Shown one piece after another: positions 52,134 through 61,117 of a DNA stretch of 64,000 nucleotides. This DNA is from Roseihalotalea indica. Its GTDB lineage: Bacteria; Bacteroidota; Bacteroidia; Cytophagales; Cyclobacteriaceae. The stretch lies in contig NZ_JAINFL010000011.1 of assembly GCF_022458895.1 (NCBI RefSeq), positions 154,947 through 218,946 of the forward strand, read 5' to 3'. How positions within the stretch are numbered: position 1 is the stretch's first letter; each line of letters starts with the position of its first letter. Under the pieces are notes generated by a model that saw only the letters and a program-made list of their open reading frames with translations, ran no database searches and had not been told where the DNA came from. A program made the translations under genes and the position numbers.

Positions 52134-54419
52134 ATGCCTGTGAAACCTCTATTATTTATCTTACTGATTGCCTGTTCATTTCAACCCGGAATAGCCAGCC
52201 AGATCAGCCTTACCAATCTGGCGTTAAACCAGAAAGTCGTGGCCTCTTCGGAGGAAGAACCCGCTCAGGCTGCCGTAGATGGCAATCATGAAAGCTACTG
52301 GCAGTCGGCCGGAACGGTGGGTACCCACTGGCTGGAAATCACTTTGGATAAACGCTACCCGGTTGAACAGGTGGTGCTTCCTTTGGTGAAAGGGGCTGAT
52401 AGCCTGGTGGCCGAAGCCTGGGTTAATGAACAGTGGCAGGTGGTAGGAACCTTGCTTAAAGATAACCCCGTGATTGCGTTCGATCCGGTAGAAACCGACC
52501 GCATCCGGCTACTTAGCATCCAGGGGCAACCTCTCCGCATCTACGAAGTGCAAGTTTTTGCCCGTGATCCTCAGCCGGTTATGGTCAATCAGGTAGGCTA
52601 TGATCTTGATAAACCCAAACGCTTTACCGCCCCACTGGCTCCCGACGGCACGCCCTTCATCATTGTTTTGGAAGGTAAAGATCAGGCAGTATTTCAGGGA
52701 ACCATCAGCGGACACATCGGCGATTTCTCGGATTTCCATCCTCAGAATCAAGCCCAGTATCAGGTAGTGGTTCAGGGGGAAGCGTATACTGGTCGGTCAG
52801 TACCTTTCCGGATTGCACCAGGGTTGATCGAACAGGTTTCCTACGCTCCGGCCATTAATTTCATGGTAGATACCCGTTGTTGGTTTGGCGACTCCCGTAA
52901 CTACTCGCCTACCGACGAAAGTGCAGATTGCCCCAGCCTGGGGGTAGCCTGGCGGGATAGTCATCAGTTCTCATTCGAGATTCCTTCTCTGCTTAATCTG
53001 TACTTCGCCAATCCGGCTGCTTTTTCTACCGACCGCATGCCCACGCAGGGTTTGTACTTGGGAGTGCGGGAAGAGCTACCGGAAAATACTCCCGAGATTA
53101 TCCGCTTAGTGTACTGGGCGGTAGACATCTACCTCCGGGGCGAGGTGAACCACACTCTGCTTAAAGAACAACTGGCCTACTTTCTCTACGCTTATCCGTA
53201 CCTGAAAGAATACATTCCGGTTTCGGTGTATAATGAGGCTCGTGATCACCTTTTTGCGATCTGGGGCGAAGATTCGATACAGCGTTGGCGCTGGCACGAC
53301 ATTGAGCACACCGGAAACCTCTTTCAGGTATACGACTTCATCGGGACCGGCAAGGGGCAGTTTCCCCCGGGGCACAGCGTTGTACCCAACCTGATGATGT
53401 ACGAGGTAGCCAAACGAGAGGGCCGCAGCGACGCTGACCACTACTTTCAGGCGGCATACGATCAAACCGACTGGCTGCTTCAGCACCTGGATTGGACTGA
53501 TCCATATACCACCAAAGGGCAACGGCAAGGCGAGCATGTGACAATTACCGCACTCACCTATTTTCTGGAAAACTATCCCCAAAAAGCCCCCAAAGGAATA
53601 CCAGCAAAAATTGAGGCCTGGACCGATGAGATGATCCGTCGGTCCGATAATCTATGGGATTACCGCCGCTACTCAGACGACCGATGGATTATCCCCAGCC
53701 TTCAGCCCGGCGGCGACCCTCGCTTTGACTCGCGCTTTGGTTTTAACGAGGTAGGCAATATTGCCGGCTTTCCCGCTCCGGCACTGGCCGCGGCAGTCCA
53801 CGTAACGAAACCTGAAAAGAAAGCCCGATTGGAAGAGATGGCTATAGCTTACGTAGATCATATTTTTGGCCGAAACCCCAGCGGTCGGCACTTCAGCTTC
53901 GATGCTACGACTGACTTTAAGGGGGCAGACATGGGATGGTTTAAGGAATACCAGGGCGGAGCCGGTCTCCTACAGACAGCCCGTGGCGTATTAGACGGTT
54001 CCCCCAAAGAAACGATTTACCCTTATAATCCGAAAGCCGGTGATCCGGGGCATACCGAAGGATGGGTGACCTTTAACACGGCCTGGAACATCGGGCTGGC
54101 CTACCTGAGCAGCAGCAGTACCTCGGTCAGTATTTTTGATGATCGCTTTTCTAAAGAGCTTAAAAAGGCTAAACGGGGAGAAACGGTAGGAATAGCACTG
54201 AAAGCACCCCTTAATTTTGATCCAGGCTGTGCGGAGAACGCCACGGTCAGACTGCGTCAGGGTGATGAATGGATACCGATTACCGTAACGGAATCTGCGG
54301 AAGATTCTAATGTGTTCAGAGCTACTTATACCATAGATAATGAGTATGCGGGAGAAGCACTGGAGGTTAGTTACGGCTATGCCTGGCACGAAAAAACCAT
54401 AAAAATCCCCGTCCGATGA
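52134..54419 (+). CDS. GH9-like protein with N-terminal discoidin-type domain
   Basis: Start at the ATG at 52134 (761 residues); the frame is open further up but has no signal there. After the signal (A-S-Q) a discoidin/F5-8-like domain covers about 25-150 (L-A-L-N-Q-K-V-V-A-S-S-E-E, Y-W-Q-S-A-G), then an immunoglobulin-like module opening V-N-Q-V-G-Y-D as in cellulase N-terminal domains, then an (alpha/alpha)6 barrel with N-I-A-G-F-P-A-P-A-L and F-G-R-N-P-S-G-R-H. The C-terminal proton donor fits T-E642-G-W-V-T-F-N. The DAGD region is altered: W-R-D-S-H-Q-F keeps the first Asp, but the second position is Gln, so classical endoglucanase activity is doubtful. Confidence 0.78.
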   Translation: MPVKPLLFILLIACSFQPGIASQISLTNLALNQKVVASSEEEPAQAAVDGNHESYWQSAGTVGTHWLEITLDKRYPVEQVVLPLVKGADSLVAEAWVNEQWQVVGTLLKDNPVIAFDPVETDRIRLLSIQGQPLRIYEVQVFARDPQPVMVNQVGYDLDKPKRFTAPLAPDGTPFIIVLEGKDQAVFQGTISGHIGDFSDFHPQNQAQYQVVVQGEAYTGRSVPFRIAPGLIEQVSYAPAINFMVDTRCWFGDSRNYSPTDESADCPSLGVAWRDSHQFSFEIPSLLNLYFANPAAFSTDRMPTQGLYLGVREELPENTPEIIRLVYWAVDIYLRGEVNHTLLKEQLAYFLYAYPYLKEYIPVSVYNEARDHLFAIWGEDSIQRWRWHDIEHTGNLFQVYDFIGTGKGQFPPGHSVVPNLMMYEVAKREGRSDADHYFQAAYDQTDWLLQHLDWTDPYTTKGQRQGEHVTITALTYFLENYPQKAPKGIPAKIEAWTDEMIRRSDNLWDYRRYSDDRWIIPSLQPGGDPRFDSRFGFNEVGNIAGFPAPALAAAVHVTKPEKKARLEEMAIAYVDHIFGRNPSGRHFSFDATTDFKGADMGWFKEYQGGAGLLQTARGVLDGSPKETIYPYNPKAGDPGHTEGWVTFNTAWNIGLAYLSSSSTSVSIFDDRFSKELKKAKRGETVGIALKAPLNFDPGCAENATVRLRQGDEWIPITVTESAEDSNVFRATYTIDNEYAGEALEVSYGYAWHEKTIKIPVR

Positions 54420-55897
54420 GAAAGCTGGCGAACAAACTGGTACTAGGTTTATTGTTTGTTCTGAGTAACAACCTGGTTTTTAGCCAATCTACCAAACCGC
54501 AACCGCCCAATGTGCTGTGGATTATCGCGGAAGATTTATCGCCTGACCTGGGTTGCTACGGCAATACTGTTGTAAGCACTCCCAACCTGGATGCCTTGGC
54601 CCAACGAGGGATGCGGTTTACCAATGTATTCACTACGGCTCCGGTTTGTTCTCCCAGCCGTACCGCATTGGCAACGGGTATGTACCAGACATCCATTGGA
54701 GCATACCATATGCGCTACCCGGATAATTTGCTGCCCAAACTGCCGGAGAAGATTAAAACCATTGCTCAGTTAAGTCAGGCAAATGGGTATTTGAGTGTGA
54801 ATATCAAAGATGCTCCTGGCTTTGGTAAAACCGACTGGATGTTTCAGGCCGATGTTGCTCAGCAGTTTGACGCCTATCACTGGAAAGAACTTGCTGGGCA
54901 GGGCAAACCTTTCTTCGCCCAGCTATGCACCAAAATGACCCATCGCCCCTTTGCCAAGGCACAACCGAGGCAGTTTTCCTTGGATGAAATGTCCATTCCT
55001 TCTTACTACCCTGACCACCCGGTAAGCCGGGCTGATTTTGCCGATTACTACGCCAGCATCGAGCAACTGGATCAGGAAATAGGGCAGATCATGGATAGCC
55101 TGAAAGCGTACGGGTTTGATAAAAACACCATTATCGTTTTCTTCTCCGATCACGGTCGCCCGATGACGCGGGGCAAGAATCACCTGTACGACTCCGGGCT
55201 GAAAATCCCGATGATCATTTCTATCCCGGAAGGGCTGGATGCTCCGGCAGAATACCAATCTGGGGAAGTCAATGACGCATTAATCAGTTCGCTGGACATC
55301 ACGGCGACTACCCTTTCCCTGATGAATATTCCCAAACCGGAGTATCTGCAAGGCCGCGTATTCTGGGGAGCTGAAAAAGACCAAGCTCGCGAAATGGTGT
55401 TCAGTACCACTAACCGGATTGGCGGCACCAATTTCCGTAGCCGCAGTGGACGAAGCCAGCAGTACCGTTATACCCGCAACTACCACCATGATTTTTCGGT
55501 GAACAGCTCCGCCACGGCCTACCGCAAAGCCATGCATCCGATCTATCATCTGCTAAACATTTTAGACGAACAGGGTGAGCTAACCGAAGCCCAGAAAAAC
55601 CTGGTCACTCCCCTGCCCGCCGAAGAACTGTATGATCTGAACAACGACCCTTTTGAAATCCATAACCTGGCTTCCGAAGCTGAATATGCTCCGGTACTCG
55701 ACAGTATGCGCTCAGCACTGGATCAGTGGATAACCGATACAAATGATCAGGGGTTAGACGAAGATTCTCCCGAGATAAAGCAAGCCTTTGATGAGTACCG
55801 GCGAAGCTCGCACGAGAAGTACGCTCAGAAAATAGAAGCTCTGCACGAAGAAGTAAAAGCTCAAATTAAAACTGCTCAGGCTGCCCATGAAGAATAA
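54416..55897 (+). CDS. Sulfatase (family S1)
   Basis: A 493-residue exported sulfatase, signal ending V-F-S-Q. The first metal-binding segment is W-I-I-A-E-D-L-S-P (Glu-Asp here rather than Asp-Asp, as in some S1 subfamilies), the formylglycine site C78-S-P-S-R-T-A-L-A-T-G. Later: K-M-T-H-R-P-F, F-F-S-D-H-G-R-P (Asp-His metal site) and G-L-K-I-P-M-I. This S-D-H-G-R-P-M-T-R-G variant is typical of glycan sulfatases of the S1_8/S1_16-like kind, but subfamily is not certain. The start codon overlaps the stop of the GH9-like gene (ATGA). Confidence 0.93.
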   Translation: MRKLANKLVLGLLFVLSNNLVFSQSTKPQPPNVLWIIAEDLSPDLGCYGNTVVSTPNLDALAQRGMRFTNVFTTAPVCSPSRTALATGMYQTSIGAYHMRYPDNLLPKLPEKIKTIAQLSQANGYLSVNIKDAPGFGKTDWMFQADVAQQFDAYHWKELAGQGKPFFAQLCTKMTHRPFAKAQPRQFSLDEMSIPSYYPDHPVSRADFADYYASIEQLDQEIGQIMDSLKAYGFDKNTIIVFFSDHGRPMTRGKNHLYDSGLKIPMIISIPEGLDAPAEYQSGEVNDALISSLDITATTLSLMNIPKPEYLQGRVFWGAEKDQAREMVFSTTNRIGGTNFRSRSGRSQQYRYTRNYHHDFSVNSSATAYRKAMHPIYHLLNILDEQGELTEAQKNLVTPLPAEELYDLNNDPFEIHNLASEAEYAPVLDSMRSALDQWITDTNDQGLDEDSPEIKQAFDEYRRSSHEKYAQKIEALHEEVKAQIKTAQAAHEE

Positions 55898-57428
55898 ATT
55901 AGCGATAGCGTTTTCCTTACTCTTCGGACTATGGGCATCCGCCCTGGCTCAGAAAGCACCACCAAACATCATCGTAATTCTGGCCGATGATATGGGATAT
56001 TCCGACCTCGGGTGTATGGGGAGTGAAATTCAAACTCCCAACCTGGATCAACTGGCCGGTAACGGCGTTCTCTTCACCCACTGCTACAACACCTCCCGCT
56101 GCTGTCCCTCTCGCGCCAGCTTACTAACCGGCTTGTACCAACACCGTGCGGGTGTAGGGGATATGAGCCAGGACCGAGGGTATCCCGAGTACCAGGGCTA
56201 CCTGAACCGGCAGTGCGTAACTATTGCGGAGGTTCTACAGGGAAAGGGCTACCGCACCGTGATGGCCGGCAAGTGGCACGTTGGCGGTGAGCGTCCGCAG
56301 TGGCCCGACCGCCGGGGTTTTGATCGCTTCTTCGGCATCCCGCAAGGAGGTGGGCTGTACTTCTACCCTACCGAGTTTATCGACCGCCCCATTTACCGGA
56401 ATGGCGAGCCGGTAACGCCCGATTCCGCGACCTTTTATTCCACCGATAATTTTACCGATGAAGCCATTCAGTTCATCCAGGAAGCTCAGGATGAGCAGCA
56501 GCCGTTTTTTCTGTATCTGGCCTACATCGCTCCCCATTTTCCGCTGCAAGCCTGGCCGGAAGATATTGCCAAGTACGATGGCGCATACGACGCTGGTTAT
56601 GAAGCCATTCGCCAGCAGCGTTTCCAACGACAGCAGCAATTAGGCATCGTGTCCACCGAGCTTACCCTATCTCCGGCAGATTATCCTGCCTGGAATACGA
56701 ATAAAGAACCTGATACCGAAGCCCATAAAATGGAAGTTTATGCGGCGCAGGTAGATCGTATGGATCAGAATATTGGCAAGCTGGTAGGAGCATTGAAAGA
56801 CATGGGAAGCCTGGATAATACGGTCATTCTCTTTTTGTCGGATAACGGGGCCAGTAGTGAAGAGGTAAACCGCGCTCCCGATGCTGAACTGGGTACAGTT
56901 CACTCCTTTGCATCTTACGGTAAAAACTGGGCGAATGTCAGTAATACCCCCTACCGCCTGTACAAAAGCATGACGCACGAAGGTGGAATTCTCACTCCAC
57001 TGATCGTACATTGGCCCAAAGGCATTCAGCAACATCAGCTCATTGACCAGCCAGTGCATATCAACGACATCATGCCTACCTGCCTGGAACTGGCCGAAGC
57101 GAATTATCCTACCCAATACCAGGGCCACAATATTTTGCCGCTTGACGGAAAAAGTTTTGCTCCGGCTTTGAACGGAAAAGTTTCGCCCCACGAACAGCTT
57201 TTCTGGGAGCACGAAGGGAATCAGGCCATCCGGGAACAAGACCGGAAGCTGGTTCGCCGATTTGAGCAATCCTGGGAGCTTTATGATTTAGCCAACGACC
57301 CCACCGAGTTGCACGATCTGAGCCAAACCGATACTGAGACTGCCGAACGAATGAAGAAACAATACCAAGAATGGATGGAGCAGCATGGCGTTCGTCCCTG
57401 GCCCGTTAAGAACAATGAAAGTCCCTGA
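55887..57428 (+). CDS. Sulfatase (family S1)
   Basis: A 513-residue exported sulfatase overlapping the preceding one by 11 bp. Signal peptide 1-22. I-L-A-D-D-M-G-Y-S-D near 34 binds the metal; the formylglycine motif is C72-C73-P-S-R, where the first Cys is the one converted. Downstream: A-G-K-W-H-V-G, F-L-S-D-N-G-A-S-S-E, and T-H-E-G-G-I-L-T-P-L near 360. Together with sulfatases at 37794 and 54416 this gives the locus three different activities, suggesting sulfate at three positions or sugars. The modification enzyme is not present in the window. Confidence 0.95.
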   Translation: MKNKLAIAFSLLFGLWASALAQKAPPNIIVILADDMGYSDLGCMGSEIQTPNLDQLAGNGVLFTHCYNTSRCCPSRASLLTGLYQHRAGVGDMSQDRGYPEYQGYLNRQCVTIAEVLQGKGYRTVMAGKWHVGGERPQWPDRRGFDRFFGIPQGGGLYFYPTEFIDRPIYRNGEPVTPDSATFYSTDNFTDEAIQFIQEAQDEQQPFFLYLAYIAPHFPLQAWPEDIAKYDGAYDAGYEAIRQQRFQRQQQLGIVSTELTLSPADYPAWNTNKEPDTEAHKMEVYAAQVDRMDQNIGKLVGALKDMGSLDNTVILFLSDNGASSEEVNRAPDAELGTVHSFASYGKNWANVSNTPYRLYKSMTHEGGILTPLIVHWPKGIQQHQLIDQPVHINDIMPTCLELAEANYPTQYQGHNILPLDGKSFAPALNGKVSPHEQLFWEHEGNQAIREQDRKLVRRFEQSWELYDLANDPTELHDLSQTDTETAERMKKQYQEWMEQHGVRPWPVKNNESP

Positions 57429-57485
57429 AATGCCTATGAAAGTTAACATTGCCATTAAAACAATACCAATTAATCTATCATTACA

Positions 57486-57511
57486 AAGCCTTGGGTTTAA
57501 ACCCAAGGCTT
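57486..57511. repeat. Perfect 26-bp palindrome between sulfatase and GH31 genes
   Basis: Arms AAGCCTTGGGTTT and AAACCCAAGGCTT with no spacer or mismatch. It lies 57 bp after the sulfatase stop and 47 bp before the GH31 start. No T-run follows. It resembles REP-type dispersed palindromes, but no second copy was found in this window. Confidence 0.7.
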
Positions 57512-57558
57512 AAACCAAATCGGATTCAATCATTCAACAACTCAGTACCTGCACTTAC

Positions 57559-59862
57559 ATGAATCGCTTATTATCAAAGACCTACTCATTTCCTAAAACT
57601 GCACTCATCCTGTTAGTATCCATCCTGCTTTTTCAGTGTACCGACCCAAGCACCACGGCGCTGGAAGAAACTGATGATGCTTTTCAGTTCACGAATGATA
57701 ACTATCAAATACACATCACCAAAGTAGGTTTCCGCTACGAGTTTCGTCACCCCGACGGATCAGTTATTGCCCCGGCGCATGCAGTATCCGGTATCCAGAT
57801 AGGACTGGATGGACAGACGCCCGCCAATGTTACTACCACTAAATTGACTGAGCAAAACGACAGCACTCTGGTATTTTCACTAACCACCGACAACGATCTT
57901 CAGGCTACCCTCCGCCTAGAACTACAGGAACATGCCGTCAAAATGCAGATTGAGCCTCAAGGCGAAGATAAATACACCATTGTAGCCCGAACCCAGGGTA
58001 TCTCACCCTCCTTCGGGCTGGCTGATCAGGCCGCGTTCGGTAATGGCGACTGGGACTCTAGCGTAAGACCAAAACTGGAGCTTACCGGCTTCGAAACGGA
58101 CACCCTGAGTGGCTACCGGATGATTAGTAACTTTGTCATTTTCCCCCGGCAAGGCTTTGCGGAAGTGAATATGGAACCGGGAGCGAAGCTGATCCGGCTG
58201 ACGGAAGAAGAGAATGCCCAGGGTTCGCACGAAGTTTCTTCTCTGCCTGCTCTTTACTACTTTATCGGCCCACCCAAGCAAATCTATAAGGCATTTAACG
58301 AGGCTCGCAACCGGGAGGGCTACCCGGTATATAAACCCAAACATGAATGGTTTGGCGTAGGCTGGGAAGCCTTTGGCGCACTGGCCTGGAATACCAATCA
58401 GGAAACCGTGACCGAAAATGTCAATCGCTACCTGGAGGAAGGCTACCCGCTGGAATGGATGGTGGTAGGCTCAGGCTTCTGGCCCAGTGGCCAAGGGGAA
58501 TTTGATGAACACGGTACTCCCTACGGCTCAGAAACTGCTTCCGAAGAAGCTAAAAAGCTTCAAGCCACCACCAGCTTTGGCATGTGGGATCAACGGCTGT
58601 ACCCCGACCCCAAAGCACTAATTGACCATTTTCACAATGAAGGACTGATCTTCACCATTGGCCTGCGGATTGGTTTCATTCCCGGCGGGCCGTTTACCGA
58701 AGAAGGTGTAGAGAAAGGTTATTATCTGACTAATGAACAAGGTGAGCCTGAGCTGTTCACCATTGGCTTTCCTCGAACGCCTATTTACCTGCTAGATACC
58801 CGCCAGGAAGAAGCTGTCGACTGGTACGTAGCGCTTTGCCAGAAGTGGTTGGATTATGGCATTGATGGCTTTAAGGAAGATCTCTTCGGCTACCCGCAAA
58901 CCCTGCCCGACGACCTGATCGACCCGGTCAACCGAAAGTTGATGGATCAGGGAGTATACATCATGGGGCGAAATAATTACCTGGGCTCCGCCGCCGATAT
59001 CCACCGCTACAACGATTTTAATTATAACCAGCCGCAGGATCGGGGGCCGCTCAACGGGCTGGCCTACGCCTACTCTGGCTTTCCTTACGTGTACCCGGAC
59101 ATCATCGGCGGAACGGGGCTAGCGACCGGCCGCTTTGGCGATGAACCGGAAAGCCGTATGCGTACCTATGTGATACGCTACGCCCAGTACGCTGCGCTTA
59201 ACCCCTCGATGGCCTTCGGCTTTGGTCCCTGGAACTTTGATGAAGAAACCAGCCAGGTTTGCCTGGAAGCTGCCCAGTTGCACCATCGGTTGAAGCCTTA
59301 TATCTACAGTAATGCTATCCGAACCTACCGAACCGGATTTCCCTATACTATGACTCCCCTACCGCTGGCCTATCCCGACGACGAAAATGCGTACGAACTA
59401 GCCGATACTACCCGAAGAAGTTATGAATGGCTGATTGGAGAATCGCTACTGGCGACTCCGCTTTACGGCGATGATTACGCTACAGCAAATAGCCGGGATG
59501 TTTACCTGCCGGAGGGCACCTGGATGGATTACGATACGGGAAAAAAGTACGAAGGTCCTACCACCCTGGAAGACTTTCCGCTACCTGTAGGCAAAACGCC
59601 ACTGTTTGTGGGGGGCACCGGAATTATTGTGGAACAGGATGCAGATACGTTGAAAGGATGCATTTACCCCGTTGCTCAGCAAGGTGAATTGACCTTTTAT
59701 GATGTGGATGGAGAAATTAGCAGCCGTATTGCTCTGGACAATCCGGATTGGGAGAATTTGACTGTTACAGATCAAAGTAGTGGCGATGAGGTTGAGGTTA
59801 CCCAGGACGGGCATGTTTTTACCTTTACGCTGGAACCGGGGCGAGATTATGTGGTGAGGTAG
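57559..59862 (+). CDS. GH31 family glycoside hydrolase (lipoprotein)
   Basis: A 767-residue protein with a lipoprotein signal (L-L-F-Q-C26). An N-terminal beta-sandwich of about 230 residues precedes the TIM barrel. The nucleophile segment is G-I-D-G-F-K-E-D441-L-F-G-Y, and the usual acid/base strand is Y-S-G-F-P-Y-V-Y-P-D-I-I-G-G. The C-terminal part (L-P-E-G-T-W-M-D-Y-D-T-G-K) matches the proximal and distal beta-domains of GH31. These enzymes remove alpha-linked glucose, xylose, galactose or GalNAc residues from chain ends, so the sugar is open. It is likely on the cell surface or in the periplasm. Confidence 0.9.
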   Translation: MNRLLSKTYSFPKTALILLVSILLFQCTDPSTTALEETDDAFQFTNDNYQIHITKVGFRYEFRHPDGSVIAPAHAVSGIQIGLDGQTPANVTTTKLTEQNDSTLVFSLTTDNDLQATLRLELQEHAVKMQIEPQGEDKYTIVARTQGISPSFGLADQAAFGNGDWDSSVRPKLELTGFETDTLSGYRMISNFVIFPRQGFAEVNMEPGAKLIRLTEEENAQGSHEVSSLPALYYFIGPPKQIYKAFNEARNREGYPVYKPKHEWFGVGWEAFGALAWNTNQETVTENVNRYLEEGYPLEWMVVGSGFWPSGQGEFDEHGTPYGSETASEEAKKLQATTSFGMWDQRLYPDPKALIDHFHNEGLIFTIGLRIGFIPGGPFTEEGVEKGYYLTNEQGEPELFTIGFPRTPIYLLDTRQEEAVDWYVALCQKWLDYGIDGFKEDLFGYPQTLPDDLIDPVNRKLMDQGVYIMGRNNYLGSAADIHRYNDFNYNQPQDRGPLNGLAYAYSGFPYVYPDIIGGTGLATGRFGDEPESRMRTYVIRYAQYAALNPSMAFGFGPWNFDEETSQVCLEAAQLHHRLKPYIYSNAIRTYRTGFPYTMTPLPLAYPDDENAYELADTTRRSYEWLIGESLLATPLYGDDYATANSRDVYLPEGTWMDYDTGKKYEGPTTLEDFPLPVGKTPLFVGGTGIIVEQDADTLKGCIYPVAQQGELTFYDVDGEISSRIALDNPDWENLTVTDQSSGDEVEVTQDGHVFTFTLEPGRDYVVR

Positions 59863-60009
59863 GTTGGGGGATTGTTTAATTGCTAAATTGTTCAATTGTT
59901 GAATGGCGCCCGGTTAAATTGTTGATTATTTAGCGTTTTGAGTTTCACGGACTCCGGACTTCCGTCTCCGTTTTCCGTTTTCCAATACAACACTATCATT
60001 GCAACCTAT

Positions 60010-61113
60010 ATGAAAATATTTCTCACATTCCTCACGCTCACTTTCCTGCTTGGCTGGCTGGATAAAGCCCTGGAAGAAAAGGCGTTTGAGGTTTACTACC
60101 CCATTGCTACGGGTGATTCGCTGCGTATTGATGTGCAGCTTCGGTACAATGAGCAGGGATTCCCGGAAGAGTACTTTTGCCATGTGAAGACTCCGGTTTG
60201 CAAGGAGGGACTTTGTCATCTGCTGGTGGTGGATTTATATTGGGATTTGCTGGGGAACTTCAATAAGTACGAACTACCTCCTACCGCTCCGCTCACCAAG
60301 TTTGACCACGAAGAGTTTTCTGAGGAAGATTACGCAAAGCTGGACCGGATTCTGGCGAACAAACGGTCGTTGCTCGGAGAGAATAGAGTGGAAGATCTGG
60401 TGGATGGCTCTTCCGAACGGGTATCACAGGAAGTGGATGCCGTCACTGGAGCGACAGTAAAGGCGGTGGAAAATACAGTAGTGAGCGGAGCGGTGTACAG
60501 TACCTATGCTTTGTGGCACCTGGTGAATGGCGAGATTGCTGAGCGAATACCGGATCATACCGATGGCTTGTTTGATCAGGCTTTGCTGGAACACTTTCTG
60601 GCATCAGATAACTATCGCTACCATTATTATACGCTGGATGCTTTGACGGAAAAGCAGTACGCCACCTATATGCCGCAAATCATGTCGATCATTAAAAATG
60701 GCAGCCTCTTCGTGGCTCGGTACGCGCTCAACAAAATTCCTGATACCATCTATGCTGACCCTGAGTGGCAGTTAGCTTTGGTTGAGCAATTTCCAGAAGC
60801 TGATTTTACTACCCAGCAGTTGTTGCTGAAAAGATTCCAATCATTGGAAATGGGTAGCGAAAGCCTCCGTGTTCTATCCCAACAGTTAGACCAATTGAGC
60901 GAGCAGCAGCTACAAGAAGCCCTTCTACTAATGATCAACAATCAGTCCGCATTGGATGATAACACGATGAACCGGATTGTGCAATTGGTGCATCATGAAA
61001 ACCCTATTTATGCCGAACAGGCCTATGAAGCGTTGCAGCAACTTTCAGTGAACAATGACCAGGTAAAAAGCGCCCTTAAACACTATGAAACAACCGTTAA
61101 AACGAATGAATAG
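60010..61113 (+). CDS. Exported protein with FMN-binding-like motif and helical C-terminal half
   Basis: Start at the ATG at 60010 (367 residues), which opens a signal peptide (M-K-I-F-L-T-F-L-T-L-T-F-L-L-G); the upstream ORF part lies in the spacer. In the first half V-D-A-V-T-G-A-T-V-K-A near residue 140 matches the D-x-x-S/T-G-A-T-x-T-S flavin attachment pattern of FMN-binding domains, although the usual final Thr-Ser is not intact, so covalent FMN is uncertain. The second half consists of short helical repeats (L-V-E-Q-F-P-E-A-D-F, A-Y-E-A-L-Q-Q-L). It lies directly before the FAD oxidoreductase gene and may be its electron partner; that is inference. Confidence 0.65.
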   Translation: MKIFLTFLTLTFLLGWLDKALEEKAFEVYYPIATGDSLRIDVQLRYNEQGFPEEYFCHVKTPVCKEGLCHLLVVDLYWDLLGNFNKYELPPTAPLTKFDHEEFSEEDYAKLDRILANKRSLLGENRVEDLVDGSSERVSQEVDAVTGATVKAVENTVVSGAVYSTYALWHLVNGEIAERIPDHTDGLFDQALLEHFLASDNYRYHYYTLDALTEKQYATYMPQIMSIIKNGSLFVARYALNKIPDTIYADPEWQLALVEQFPEADFTTQQLLLKRFQSLEMGSESLRVLSQQLDQLSEQQLQEALLLMINNQSALDDNTMNRIVQLVHHENPIYAEQAYEALQQLSVNNDQVKSALKHYETTVKTNE

Positions 61114-61117
61114 CACT

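Noticed and set aside
56667..57269. Minus-strand ORF of 200 codons
   Set aside because: Antisense to a complete sulfatase; no signal, motif or start context.
55887..57428. Loss of the formylglycine site in the fourth sulfatase
   Set aside because: The motif reads C-C-P-S-R, which still satisfies C-x-P-S-R with the first Cys.
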